This document shows, in pieces, positions 53,890 to 63,352 of a DNA stretch of 64,000 nucleotides. Both the position numbers and the translations under genes were made by a program. Under the pieces are notes generated by a model. The model worked only from the letters and a program-made list of their open reading frames with translations. It made no database searches and was not told the DNA's origin. Source of the stretch: Pannonibacter carbonis (GTDB taxonomy: Bacteria; Pseudomonadota; Alphaproteobacteria; Rhizobiales; Stappiaceae); assembly GCF_003012935.1 (NCBI RefSeq), contig NZ_PUDR01000002.1:372001-436000 (forward strand). Reading direction: 5' to 3'. Position 1 is the first letter of the stretch. Each line of letters starts with the position of its first letter.

Positions 53890-56866
53890 GGCGGGGGAGG
53901 GCCTGTCGTTGCACCAGCGGATCGTGATTGTGCCACTGGCGATCGATCAGGGCCGGGGGCTTGGCTTCCTTGACGATCTTGAGAGCCGGGCAAATGCCGA
54001 CACGGCGCCAGAAAGCCAGCGTCTTCTGGAGCTTCTCGACCAGAACGCAAAGCTCAAGCCGTTCCTTGGCGCTGTCATGGCCAACTCGGCCTATCTGCGT
54101 GACCTGTGCCTGCTTGACCCCGCGCGGCTAGGGCGGATCATGAGCACGGATCCGGATGCCCAGATCGCCGCGATGATTGCAGCGGCGCGTGACGCCCGGG
54201 CCGACAGCGAAGCCGATCTCATGCGCGTCCTGCGCAAGCTGAAGCAGGAACTTGCCCTCTCACTTGGCCTTGCCGATATTGCCGGCGCCATCGATCTGGA
54301 TGTTGTGACGCGGGCTCTTGCCGAGTTTGCCGATGCCGCTTTGACGGCAGCTATCCGCTTCTGCCTGCGCGATCTGGCAGCACGGGGACGTTTCGAGATC
54401 GCCGATCCTGACCAGCCCGAAGTGAACTCCGGCCTGATTGTCCTTGCCATGGGCAAGCACGGTGCCTTCGAGCTGAATTATTCTTCCGATATTGACCTCA
54501 TCGTGCTCTTCGATCCGGCAATCACGCCGATGCGTGGTGGTGCGGAGGCTCCGGTCGAGTTTGTGCGGCTGACCAAGCGCTTCGTGAAGATCATGCAGGA
54601 GCGGACCGGCGACGGTTATGTGTTCCGAACAGACTTGCGCCTGCGGCCTGATCCGGGGGCAACGCCGGTTGCAGTCTCCGTCCCTGGTGCGCTTGCCTAT
54701 TATGAGGCGCTGGGCCAGAACTGGGAGCGTGCGGCGCTGATCAAGGCCCGGCCTTGCGCCGGTGACATCAAGGCAGGTGAGGCCTTCCTGCACGAGATCG
54801 TTCCCTTCATCTGGCGCAAGTACCTTGATTTTGCAGCGATTGCCGACGTGCATTCGATCAAGCGCCAGATCCACATGCACAAGGGACACGGCAAGATCGC
54901 AGTCGCCGGGCACAACGTAAAACTCGGGCGCGGCGGCATCCGGGAGGTCGAGTTCTTTGTCCAGACACAGCAGCTGATCGCCGGCGGACGGAACCCCGAT
55001 TTGCGGGGCCGCCGGACACTGGACATGCTGGAGAAGCTCGTGGCTTCCGGCTGGATTGAGGAAGAGGCGCGGACTGATCTGACTGCCGCCTACCGCTTTC
55101 TGCGTGGTGTCGAGCACCGTATCCAGATGCTGAACGACGAACAGACCCATCTCCTGCCGCAAGACGACGAGGGGCTGTTGCGCGTTGCCTATCTTTGCGG
55201 CTTTGAGACGCGGGCGGCCTTCGAGGCAAAGCTGCTGGTGTACCTGCAGAAAGTGCAGCGCCACTATGCCGACCTGTTCGAGGATGAACCTGAACTGGCG
55301 TCTGAACTCGGCAACCTGGTCTTCACCGGTGATGATGATGATCCGGACACATTGCAGACCTTGTCCGGTCTCGGGTATCGGCAACCGTCCGACGCGGCCA
55401 AGGTGATCAAGGCCTGGCATTTCGGTCGCTATCCGGCAATGCGGTCAACGAAGGCGCGGGAAAGGTTGACTGAACTTCATCCGGTCCTGATCTCGGCACT
55501 GGCCAGGACGGACAATGCAGACGCAGCTCTGCGAGCCTTCGACGCGTTCCTCGCCCGGTTGCCGGCCGGCGTGCAACTGTTTTCGTTGTTGCGGTCGAAC
55601 CCGCATCTTTTGCACATGCTGGCAACGGTCATGGGCTCGGCGCCGCGTTTGGCAGAGACGGTGGCGCGGCGCGTGCATGTGCTGGACGCGGTGCTTGATC
55701 CGGCATTCTACGGCTCGATGCCCAGCCGCGAGGAATTCCGTACCGGGCTCGACCTGACGCTCGTACAGGCGCGCTCTTACGAGGAAGCCCTCGACCGGGC
55801 GCGAATTTTTGCGCAGGAGCAGCAGTTTCTCATCGGTCTGCGGCTTCTCTCGGACACCTTGAGCGGCGACCAGGTCGGTTATGCTCTGGCTCGTCTAGCA
55901 GAGGTGGTGGTCGACCGGATATTGACCCGGGTGGACGCGCATGTGGCAGAGAACCACGGCCATGTTCCCGGTGGCGACCATGCCGTGATCGCCATGGGCA
56001 AGCTGGGAGGCGAGGAGATGACGGCAACGTCCGACCTTGATCTCATTCTGCTCTACGACGTGCCGGAGGGAGTGTCCCAGTCGGATGGCGCAAGGCCGCT
56101 GGCCGTCAGCCAGTACTACATCCGCCTGACCCAGCGCCTCGTGACGGCGCTGTCGGCCCAGACGGCGGAAGGCTCGCTGTACGAGGTTGACTTCCGCCTG
56201 CGTCCGTCCGGCAACGCGGGGCCGCTGGCTACCAGCCTCACGGCCTTCGAAACCTATCAGAAATCCGAGGCCTGGACCTGGGAACACATGGCCCTGACCC
56301 GGGGCCGGGTAATTGCGGCGTCTTCAACAGCCTTTGCGGATAAAGTGACGACTTTCCTGCATGACACGCTGCGCCAGCCACGCGATCAGGCGAAGACCGC
56401 TGCCGACGTGGCTGCCATGCGGGCCCGGATCGAGAAAGAGAAGGGTACCAAGGACATCTGGGACCTGAAGCAGGTCGCCGGTGGACTGGTGGACATCGAA
56501 TTCATCGCCCAGTACCTGCAACTGGTCGAGGGGCCGCGCCATCCCCAGATCCTCGCGCAGAACACGGGTGAAGTTTTGGCCCGGGCCCTCGACGCCGGTG
56601 TCATCGATCCGGATACAGCCGGAACGCTGTCCTCCGCACTGCGGCTATATCACCGGCTGACGCAAGTCATGCGAATGACGCTTGCGGGCTCGTTCAAGGT
56701 GTCCGAGGCCCCGCGCGGCGTGGTCGAGCTGTTGCTGACAGCGAGCGCTGCACCGGACCTGCGCCGCCTGGAACTGGATCTTGTTGAGACACAGCAATCG
56801 GTGCGGCAACTGTTCGAGCGTCTCGTCGGGCCAGTGGCATTGCCGGATACGCCGGACGCCGGCTGA
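53870..56866 (+). CDS. glnE: Bifunctional glutamine synthetase adenylyltransferase/adenylyl-removing enzyme
   Basis: The 998-residue enzyme adds and removes AMP on glutamine synthetase in response to PII. Two nucleotidyltransferase domains are visible: the N-terminal adenylyl-removing domain with SSDIDLIVLFD (about residues 204-214) and the C-terminal adenylylating domain with TSDLDLILLYD (about 721-731). Each is followed by helical regions (GGIREVEFFVQTQQLIAGGR; KQVAGGLVDIEFIAQYLQL). Length is normal. The start overlaps the kinase stop by 20 bp. Convergent with the PleC-like gene 6 bp away. Confidence 0.96.
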   Translation: MVLTGAEAGEGLSLHQRIVIVPLAIDQGRGLGFLDDLESRANADTAPESQRLLELLDQNAKLKPFLGAVMANSAYLRDLCLLDPARLGRIMSTDPDAQIAAMIAAARDARADSEADLMRVLRKLKQELALSLGLADIAGAIDLDVVTRALAEFADAALTAAIRFCLRDLAARGRFEIADPDQPEVNSGLIVLAMGKHGAFELNYSSDIDLIVLFDPAITPMRGGAEAPVEFVRLTKRFVKIMQERTGDGYVFRTDLRLRPDPGATPVAVSVPGALAYYEALGQNWERAALIKARPCAGDIKAGEAFLHEIVPFIWRKYLDFAAIADVHSIKRQIHMHKGHGKIAVAGHNVKLGRGGIREVEFFVQTQQLIAGGRNPDLRGRRTLDMLEKLVASGWIEEEARTDLTAAYRFLRGVEHRIQMLNDEQTHLLPQDDEGLLRVAYLCGFETRAAFEAKLLVYLQKVQRHYADLFEDEPELASELGNLVFTGDDDDPDTLQTLSGLGYRQPSDAAKVIKAWHFGRYPAMRSTKARERLTELHPVLISALARTDNADAALRAFDAFLARLPAGVQLFSLLRSNPHLLHMLATVMGSAPRLAETVARRVHVLDAVLDPAFYGSMPSREEFRTGLDLTLVQARSYEEALDRARIFAQEQQFLIGLRLLSDTLSGDQVGYALARLAEVVVDRILTRVDAHVAENHGHVPGGDHAVIAMGKLGGEEMTATSDLDLILLYDVPEGVSQSDGARPLAVSQYYIRLTQRLVTALSAQTAEGSLYEVDFRLRPSGNAGPLATSLTAFETYQKSEAWTWEHMALTRGRVIAASSTAFADKVTTFLHDTLRQPRDQAKTAADVAAMRARIEKEKGTKDIWDLKQVAGGLVDIEFIAQYLQLVEGPRHPQILAQNTGEVLARALDAGVIDPDTAGTLSSALRLYHRLTQVMRMTLAGSFKVSEAPRGVVELLLTASAAPDLRRLELDLVETQQSVRQLFERLVGPVALPDTPDAG

Positions 56867-56872
56867 ACCCCT

Positions 56873-59212
56873 TCAAGCGGCGTGGGCTTCCTCAGCAAGC
56901 GGCAGGGTAAAGGTCACGGTTGTGCCCTTGCCTGGAACCGAGTTCAGGATCAAGGCGCCGCCCTGGAGCTCGACGAGCGAACGGGCAATGGCAAGACCGA
57001 GGCCAGAGCCCTTGTGCGTCTTGGTGAACTGGTTCTCGACCTGGACAAAGGGCTGAGCAAGGCGTTCGATATCGGCTTTGCGGATCCCGATACCGGTGTC
57101 CTTGATTTCGAATGTTGCCATGCCGCTGCGCTGGCTGACCGTGAGGCAAACCTGGCCGCTGTCCGGCGTGAACTTGACCCCGTTCGACAGGAGATTGAGC
57201 AGCACCTGCTTGAGCGCACGCCTGTCTGCCGCCACCACCAGCCCCTGTGGCATGCTGCAGGTTACATCGATGGATTTTTCCTGTGCCGGGGCGCGGATGA
57301 TGCGGATGGCCTCGTCAATGACGGTCCCGGCGTCCAAGGCTGCAACATTCATGTCCATGCGGCCGGCTTCGATCTTCGACATGTCGAGGATGTCGTTGAT
57401 CACGTTCAGCAGATAGGTGCCGCTGTCATAAATGTCGCGGCAGTATTCCGCATAGCGCTCCGAGCCGATGGGGCCGAACATTGATTTGTCCATGATGTCC
57501 GAGAAACCAATGATCGCATTCAGCGGCGTGCGCAGTTCGTGAGAGATATTGGCAAGGAATTCAGACTTGGCACGGTTGGCGTTTTCCGCGTTAGTCTTTT
57601 CCTCGGAGTATTTTTCGGCCAGTTCCACGAGCTGCTGCGCCTGCATCTCGAGCGTCTGGCGGGATTTGCGCAGGTCCGAGATGGTGGCGATCAGGCGGCG
57701 TTCGCTCTCCATCAGACGTTCCTCCTGGCGTTTCAGGGCGGTGATGTCAGTGCCGACCGACACGAAGCCGCCGTCCTTGGTCCGGCGTTCCGAGATCTGC
57801 AGCCAACGGTCATCATCCAGTTGCGCTTCGTAGCTCGCATTGGTGCCGGCAATCGGAGCGGGGCCACGGGCCGGGATGGTGGTGATGTGGGAGTTCCGCG
57901 CGGCGGCCATCACCTTGGCATATGGCGTGCCCGGCTTTACGGCATTGTCGGGCAGGTTGTGCAGCGACTGATAGTTGGAGTTGCAGATGACCAGTTCATT
58001 GTCCGAATTCCACAACACGAAGGCTTCCGAAATCGTCTCGATGGCATCGCGTAGGCGCAGGTCCGCTGTCCGGCTCTGCTCGGCCAGTTCATGTTGTTCG
58101 GTGACGTCGATGCAGATGCCGATCAGATGCGGCTCGCTGCGGCCCGGCTCTGTCTGGACCTCCCCGCGCGCCCGAAGCCAGACCCATGACCCGTTGGCGT
58201 GACGCATCCGGAACATCCGGTCGACGGTCGTCTCGCCGGAGATCAGGAGGCTTTCGGCAAGGGCATAGAGGTCAATGTCATCGCTGTGCGTCAGTTCCGA
58301 AATCTCTGAGAAGCCAAGGATATCATCCTTTGGCTCGCGTCCGAGCATGTCGTAAAGCGAGGCGGACCAGAACACGCGGCCCCTTGCGAGGTCCCAGTCG
58401 AACAGGCCGCAGCGGCCATGGGCAAGCGCCGTATCGATGCGGGCCCGCGTGGCCGCATAGATCTCATCCGCCTGTTCGGCGCGGGTGGCTTGCGAGAAGA
58501 AGCCGTAAACCAGCACCAGCAGTACGGTTGCCGTGCCGACAAACAGCGTCACATTTGCTGAAACATCGCCGCGCCATTCGGCGAAGATGTCCTTCTCCGG
58601 CTGCATCACGGCGACCATGCCAAGACGGCCGCTGAGATGATGCACGGTGGCGAGAGCGGGGTTGTCGCTGTCCTTGTTGATGGTCAGGACCCCCGCACGG
58701 GCACCGAAAACCGTCAACGGCTGCGAAGGGCCAAACACATCAGCGATCATCTGGCCTTCGAATTCGGTCTGCAACGGAGCGCTGGCGACGATCAGGCCGG
58801 TCGGATCGGTGACGAGGATGACGCGGCCTTCGCCCGTCGCGCCGGCCGGCAGAGCGTCGGCCAGGACCCGTTGCAGGGCGGAGCGATAACCGACATCCGG
58901 CAACTGGCTTTCCTCAGAGCCAACCCGGGCGGAAAGAACGGAGGCGATAAGAGAGATTTCGTCGCGTGCCTGCAGTTCGACATCTTGGTAGTCGAACGAC
59001 AGCTCAAGCACGCGATAGACGGCAAGACTGGCAATGAAGACCAGGCACAGGACGGGGATCAGGCGGCGGAACAGGGGCTCGGTGCGCAGCAGGCGCTGGT
59101 AGGTCGGCTGAGCCAGCAGGCGGATGTGCCCGGTGAGCGTGCCGCTTTTCTTTCCAGCTGTAATCTGGGCAAGGCGTCGCATGGACGCGCTGCCGGCAAA
59201 TGCCCGCGCCAT
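56873..59212 (-). CDS. PAS-domain sensor histidine kinase, PleC/PdhS-like
   Basis: A 779-residue kinase with TM1 at about 49-70 (LIPVLCLVFIASLAVYRVLE) and a periplasmic domain of about 150 residues, TM2 at about 220-240, then two PAS domains. The HisKA domain has His558 in ANISHELRTPLNAIIGFSDI, preceded by a coiled coil (QQLVELAEKYSEEK). The HATPase domain has NLLSNGVKF, IKDTGIGI and GSGLGLAIA. The H-box and placement beside glnE resemble PleC of S. meliloti. PleC-type kinases act on the cell-cycle regulator DivK. A CtrA-like box lies upstream. The PleC name is probable, not certain. Confidence 0.85.
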   Translation of the reverse strand: MARAFAGSASMRRLAQITAGKKSGTLTGHIRLLAQPTYQRLLRTEPLFRRLIPVLCLVFIASLAVYRVLELSFDYQDVELQARDEISLIASVLSARVGSEESQLPDVGYRSALQRVLADALPAGATGEGRVILVTDPTGLIVASAPLQTEFEGQMIADVFGPSQPLTVFGARAGVLTINKDSDNPALATVHHLSGRLGMVAVMQPEKDIFAEWRGDVSANVTLFVGTATVLLVLVYGFFSQATRAEQADEIYAATRARIDTALAHGRCGLFDWDLARGRVFWSASLYDMLGREPKDDILGFSEISELTHSDDIDLYALAESLLISGETTVDRMFRMRHANGSWVWLRARGEVQTEPGRSEPHLIGICIDVTEQHELAEQSRTADLRLRDAIETISEAFVLWNSDNELVICNSNYQSLHNLPDNAVKPGTPYAKVMAAARNSHITTIPARGPAPIAGTNASYEAQLDDDRWLQISERRTKDGGFVSVGTDITALKRQEERLMESERRLIATISDLRKSRQTLEMQAQQLVELAEKYSEEKTNAENANRAKSEFLANISHELRTPLNAIIGFSDIMDKSMFGPIGSERYAEYCRDIYDSGTYLLNVINDILDMSKIEAGRMDMNVAALDAGTVIDEAIRIIRAPAQEKSIDVTCSMPQGLVVAADRRALKQVLLNLLSNGVKFTPDSGQVCLTVSQRSGMATFEIKDTGIGIRKADIERLAQPFVQVENQFTKTHKGSGLGLAIARSLVELQGGALILNSVPGKGTTVTFTLPLAEEAHAA

Positions 59213-59326
59213 CGGTAGAGCCCCGATTGTCTTGAAAAAACGTCGATCCGGTAAGCAGTTACGTCCGAATCAATTGCATTTGAATCCACGAGCCGGGTTT
59301 TGTCCAGTGGCTGATGGGAAATTTTT

Positions 59327-59375
59327 GGTTAACGCGGCGCCGTGAACTGGAGGTGGCGCGTTAACCTTTTGCTAA
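59327..59375 (-). promoter_or_regulatory. CtrA-like box and GTTAAC inverted repeat upstream of the PleC-like gene
   Basis: On the coding strand of the kinase gene, TTAG-N7-TTAAC (59375 down to 59360) differs by one base from the CtrA consensus, 148 bp before the start. It overlaps one arm of an inverted pair, GGTTAACGCG (59327-59336) and CGCGTTAACC (59357-59366). Two GAATC (GANTC) sites lie at 59267 and 59282. Confidence 0.45.
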
Positions 59376-59393
59376 GTGCTTGATATCGGACTC

Positions 59394-62036
59394 TTAAGCC
59401 AGGCAGCGTTCGACAATATCCCGCGTGTCCGTTGACAGGATCGCGGATCCGGCAATGCGTGTCAGGACCCCTTCGGCCAGCCCGGCACGCACTGGCTCGA
59501 GCGCCTGCCAGGACCGGAAGGCTGAAACAAGCCTTGCTGCAAGCTGCGGATTACGTTGGTCGAGCCGTTCGACGACATCGCGAAGGAACACGAACCCCGC
59601 TCCGTCCGCACGCGTAAACTGGGACTGGTTTCCGGTTGAGAACGCGCCGATCAGCGCCCGCACCCGGTTCGGATTGGACCAATCAAAGGCGGGATGCCGG
59701 GTCAGGGCGTCGATCTGCGTCAGGGCCGTGTCCGCCGGGTTGGTTGCTTGAACTGTGAACCATTTGTCCATGGCGAGGGCATGCCCTCCGTGCCGCCTTT
59801 CGAAGCTGGCAAGGGCGTCCGGAGCCCCAGCCATCTGTTCATGGACGAGCACGGTCAGAGCGGCCAGACGGTCGGTCATGTTGTCCGCCTCGCGGGCATG
59901 CCGCGTGACAATCTCCTCCCGGTCGTCCCGGTCCGAGACAGCCAGGTAACCAAGGCAGAGGCCTTTCAGTGCCCGTTCGCCGGCATCGGCCGCCGACGGG
60001 GTGAACGAGCGCCGACCGAGCGCTTCGGCCTCAGCGGCGAAAACCTCGGCATGCGCCCGGCCGATGGCCGAGCGTAGCATCCTGCGTGCCGTCAGGATCG
60101 CAACAGGTTCGAGGTCCTTGCCGATTTCCCGCGCCAGATCGGCCTCGCCGGGCAGATTGAGCACCTGGGCCCTGAACGCCGGATCGAGGGCGGTGTTGCA
60201 CAGGACCTCGCCGAAAGCGGTCACGAGGGCGGTATCGACCGCTGTGGCCTGATCCTGGCGCAGGCCAGCATAGAGCCGCATCAGTTCGCGCGTGGCGAGA
60301 TCCTGCGCGGCCTGCCAACGGTTGAAGGGATCGCTGTCGTGCCGCAGTTGAAACAGCAGATCAGCCGGAGACTGTGACGCGCTCAAGTTTACAGGTGCGG
60401 AAAAGCCGCGCAGCAGGGACAGGACCGGTCGGTTAGAGACGCCATCAAATGTGAAGGTCTGGCTGCGCTGCGAAAGGAGCAGGACATCGCCGCTGGCTTG
60501 ATGCGTTTCTCGCGGACTAAGGTCAAGATCCTCACCGTTGTTGCCGAGGAAGCCGAAGCGTACCGGGATCAACATGGGCTGCTTGCTGTCCTGGCCCGGT
60601 GTCGGTGCCAGGCTCTGGGTCAGGGTCAGTGAGGCCGTACCGTTTTCCGCGTCATGGACGAGGTTTACCTCGACGCGCGGCGTGCCGGACTGGTCGTACC
60701 AAAGCGAGAACTGGGTCAGGTCGCGCCCGCTCACTTCTGCAAAACAGTCGAGAAACTGCTCGATGGTCGCCGCATCGCCGTCATGACGGCGGATATAGAG
60801 ATCCATGCCTTTGCGAAAGTCTGTCTCGCCGAGCAAGGTTTTCAGCATGCGGACGACTTCGGCTCCTTTCTCGTAGACCGTGGCCGTATAGAAATTGTTG
60901 ATCTCGCGGTAAGCGCGCGGGCGTACCGGATGGGCCAGCGGACCGGCATCCTCCGGAAACTGGTGTGATTTCAGCAAGCGCACATCGGCGATGCGCTTAA
61001 CCGGGCGCGATCGCATGTCGGAGCTGAACTCCTGGTCGCGGAAGACGGTGAGCCCTTCCTTGAGGCAGAGCTGGAACCAATCACGGCAGGTGATGCGATT
61101 GCCGGTCCAGTTGTGGAAATATTCATGCGCGATCACGGCTTCGACATGGGCATAGTCCTGGTCTGTAGCCGTTTCCGGATCGGCCAGAACGTATTTGTCG
61201 TTGAAGATATTGAGGCCCTTGTTCTCCATCGCGCCCATGTTGAAGTCGGACACGGCGACGATGTTGAACACGTCGAGATCATACTCGAGGCCGAAGGTCT
61301 GCTCGTCCCATGTCATCGAGCGCTTGAGCGAATCCATCGCCCAGGCGCACATGTCCTCCTTGCCCGGCTCGACATAGATGCCAAGCTCGACATTTCGGCC
61401 TGAGGCGGTGGTGAAACTGTCCTTCACGCAAGCGAGATTGCCGGCGACGAGGGCAAAGAGATATGCGGGCTTGGGATGCGGGTCATGCCAGACAGCGAAG
61501 TGGCGGCCGGTACCCGGCAGCAGGCCGCTTTCCTTGAGGTTGCCATTGCCCAAGAGAACAGAAGCTTCCTCCAACTCCGCTTCGATCCGCGTCGTGTAGA
61601 CGGTCAGGACATCGGGCCGGTCGAGGAAATAGGTGATCCGCCGGAACCCTTCCGCCTCGCACTGCGTGCAATAGGTGCCCGATGAACGGTAGAGCCCCAT
61701 CAGCGTGCTGTTGGCATCCGGGTTGATACGGGTTTCGATCTCCAGCCGGAACGGCTCGAATGGCGGGTGCAGCAGCGACAGGGCCGACGGCGTTGCCGAG
61801 AAGTCGTCCTCCGAAAGATCGTGTCCGTCAAGCTGCAGGCGTTCCAACTGCAGTCCGTCGCCGTCCAGCGTCAGAGGCGTTCCGGCAGGAGTGCCTTGAG
61901 CGCGACGGATCGAGAGCACCGCTTTCACGTAGGTCGAGGTTGGATGCAGGCAGACGTCAAGATCGACCGTATCGATGCAATAGGCGGATGGCCGGTATTC
62001 TTCGAGCCGGACAACGGTCTGTTCATGCGTCGACAT
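59394..62036 (-). CDS. pepN: Aminopeptidase N (M1 family)
   Basis: An 880-residue zinc aminopeptidase, the usual length for proteobacterial PepN. The exopeptidase motif GAMEN lies in NMGAMENKGLNIF (about residue 270), and the zinc site is HEYFH (His304, Glu305, His308) with the second-shell glutamate in LKEGLTVFRDQEF. A beta-rich N-terminal domain (EEYRPSAYCIDTVDLDV) and a helical C-terminal domain (LYAGLRQDQATAVDTALVTA) complete the fold. It removes N-terminal residues from peptides in the cytoplasm. It is transcribed toward the PleC-like gene on the same strand, 181 bp apart. Confidence 0.96.
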   Translation of the reverse strand: MSTHEQTVVRLEEYRPSAYCIDTVDLDVCLHPTSTYVKAVLSIRRAQGTPAGTPLTLDGDGLQLERLQLDGHDLSEDDFSATPSALSLLHPPFEPFRLEIETRINPDANSTLMGLYRSSGTYCTQCEAEGFRRITYFLDRPDVLTVYTTRIEAELEEASVLLGNGNLKESGLLPGTGRHFAVWHDPHPKPAYLFALVAGNLACVKDSFTTASGRNVELGIYVEPGKEDMCAWAMDSLKRSMTWDEQTFGLEYDLDVFNIVAVSDFNMGAMENKGLNIFNDKYVLADPETATDQDYAHVEAVIAHEYFHNWTGNRITCRDWFQLCLKEGLTVFRDQEFSSDMRSRPVKRIADVRLLKSHQFPEDAGPLAHPVRPRAYREINNFYTATVYEKGAEVVRMLKTLLGETDFRKGMDLYIRRHDGDAATIEQFLDCFAEVSGRDLTQFSLWYDQSGTPRVEVNLVHDAENGTASLTLTQSLAPTPGQDSKQPMLIPVRFGFLGNNGEDLDLSPRETHQASGDVLLLSQRSQTFTFDGVSNRPVLSLLRGFSAPVNLSASQSPADLLFQLRHDSDPFNRWQAAQDLATRELMRLYAGLRQDQATAVDTALVTAFGEVLCNTALDPAFRAQVLNLPGEADLAREIGKDLEPVAILTARRMLRSAIGRAHAEVFAAEAEALGRRSFTPSAADAGERALKGLCLGYLAVSDRDDREEIVTRHAREADNMTDRLAALTVLVHEQMAGAPDALASFERRHGGHALAMDKWFTVQATNPADTALTQIDALTRHPAFDWSNPNRVRALIGAFSTGNQSQFTRADGAGFVFLRDVVERLDQRNPQLAARLVSAFRSWQALEPVRAGLAEGVLTRIAGSAILSTDTRDIVERCLA

Positions 62037-62094
62037 TGGGTACTCCTGCGGCAGGCGTCGGTGTGCTGCGGTTTAACCAGACGGGCTTCGCTCG

Positions 62095-63162
62095 TCACGC
62101 GGCCTTTTCGATGATCAGACCGAAGCAGGTGGAAGCAAATCCGTCGATGGACAGCTTCATGTGCGGCGCACCATCGGTCCAGCACTGGGTAAGGACCTCC
62201 GGCCAGTCGTTGACATAGGGCGGAATGTCGATGAACTGGTCCATCGGTGCCTTGCCGATATCGAAGTTCAGCGGACGAACCTTGTGACCCTGTGCGGTGA
62301 GATGTGCGGCCAGGTCCTCGAAGTGCTTCCGCTGGTAGAGAACGGTGCCCCAGTTGTCGAGAGTCTCGCCATCATTCATGAAGTTGAATTCTGTGGTGTG
62401 CACAGCGATCCCGCCCGCGCGCAGCGGCTTCAGGGAATTCTCGATGAAATCGATCCCGTGTCTGAGGCTACCCAGATGCTCAAGCGCACAGATCGACCAG
62501 GTGAAGTCGAAACCGGTCAGATCGTCTGGAATGGCATTCATGTCCACATAGCGCAGGCTGATATGACGCTCGAACGCCTCTCGCTTTACCAGTTCTGCGC
62601 GGAAGGCCTTCTCGATACTGGCTGCATATTCGTTGGTCTTTGACCACACCTTGGCCGCTTCATTGTCCGGCGGCAGGTCGGTCACCAGCACATCCACGCC
62701 TTCGCTTGCGAGGAACGAAGGGATTGGCTCCTCGCCGCAGCCAAATCCGAGGCCGCGCTTGCCGGGCTGGATCATGCCATGCTCGTGCAGGGCCTGCAGC
62801 ACATAGACGAATTCCCAGAGCTTGCGATGGAAGAAGATCGGGATCTGCAGCCGCCCCGCCCAATAGGCTGCCCAGTCGGACTCAAGATCGGTTTGGGTCG
62901 AGGCCTTGCTCTCCAGTCCGACATGATGGGCGGACAGGCCGGTCCGCAGCGGCAGGTCAGCGGCCAGCTTGCGGGCAAGGGCGTAGCCCATGTTCTTGAT
63001 GTTGTAGTGGAGGAACTCGATATCTTTTGTCTTGGCCCACATCGGGTTGATGTTGGGCTGTCCGGTGCCGCGCGTGAGACGGATCCGGTTGTCGAACAGA
63101 TATTCGGCTGTCCGTTCGACAAAGGCGCGGATGTCCTCGGTGACGGTTGGCTTCTTGAACAT
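62095..63162 (-). CDS. SAM-dependent methyltransferase of unknown target
   Basis: The ATG at 63162 (MFKKPTVTEDIRAFVER) gives 355 residues; the frame is open further upstream, but that part is not gene-like. The class I methyltransferase core has GLGFGCGEEPIPSFLASEGV (motif I at about residue 138), VLVTDLPPDNEAAKVW, DFTWSICALEHLGSL and AGGIAVHTTEFN. An N-terminal 120-residue extension (NPMWAKTKDIEFLHYNIKNM) resembles polysaccharide or surface-modification methyltransferases. No glycan genes are adjacent. It is divergent from the CoA-transferase gene. Substrate unknown. Confidence 0.8.
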   Translation of the reverse strand: MFKKPTVTEDIRAFVERTAEYLFDNRIRLTRGTGQPNINPMWAKTKDIEFLHYNIKNMGYALARKLAADLPLRTGLSAHHVGLESKASTQTDLESDWAAYWAGRLQIPIFFHRKLWEFVYVLQALHEHGMIQPGKRGLGFGCGEEPIPSFLASEGVDVLVTDLPPDNEAAKVWSKTNEYAASIEKAFRAELVKREAFERHISLRYVDMNAIPDDLTGFDFTWSICALEHLGSLRHGIDFIENSLKPLRAGGIAVHTTEFNFMNDGETLDNWGTVLYQRKHFEDLAAHLTAQGHKVRPLNFDIGKAPMDQFIDIPPYVNDWPEVLTQCWTDGAPHMKLSIDGFASTCFGLIIEKAA

Positions 63163-63352
63163 GGCGAGGCAATCCGGATTGGAAAAGAGGATGGGATGGA
63201 ACAGGGTATAGCCGTAGCAGGGCGGGTTGTTCGCGGGCAAGCCTGAACGTGCAGGCTGCAACGTTCGGTTTTGATTGCGCTGCTGCACCCGGAGAGTTAT
63301 CGCAACGGCTGTCCAAGCTGGCAACCTGACGTGAATCGCGAAGGAGCAGTCC

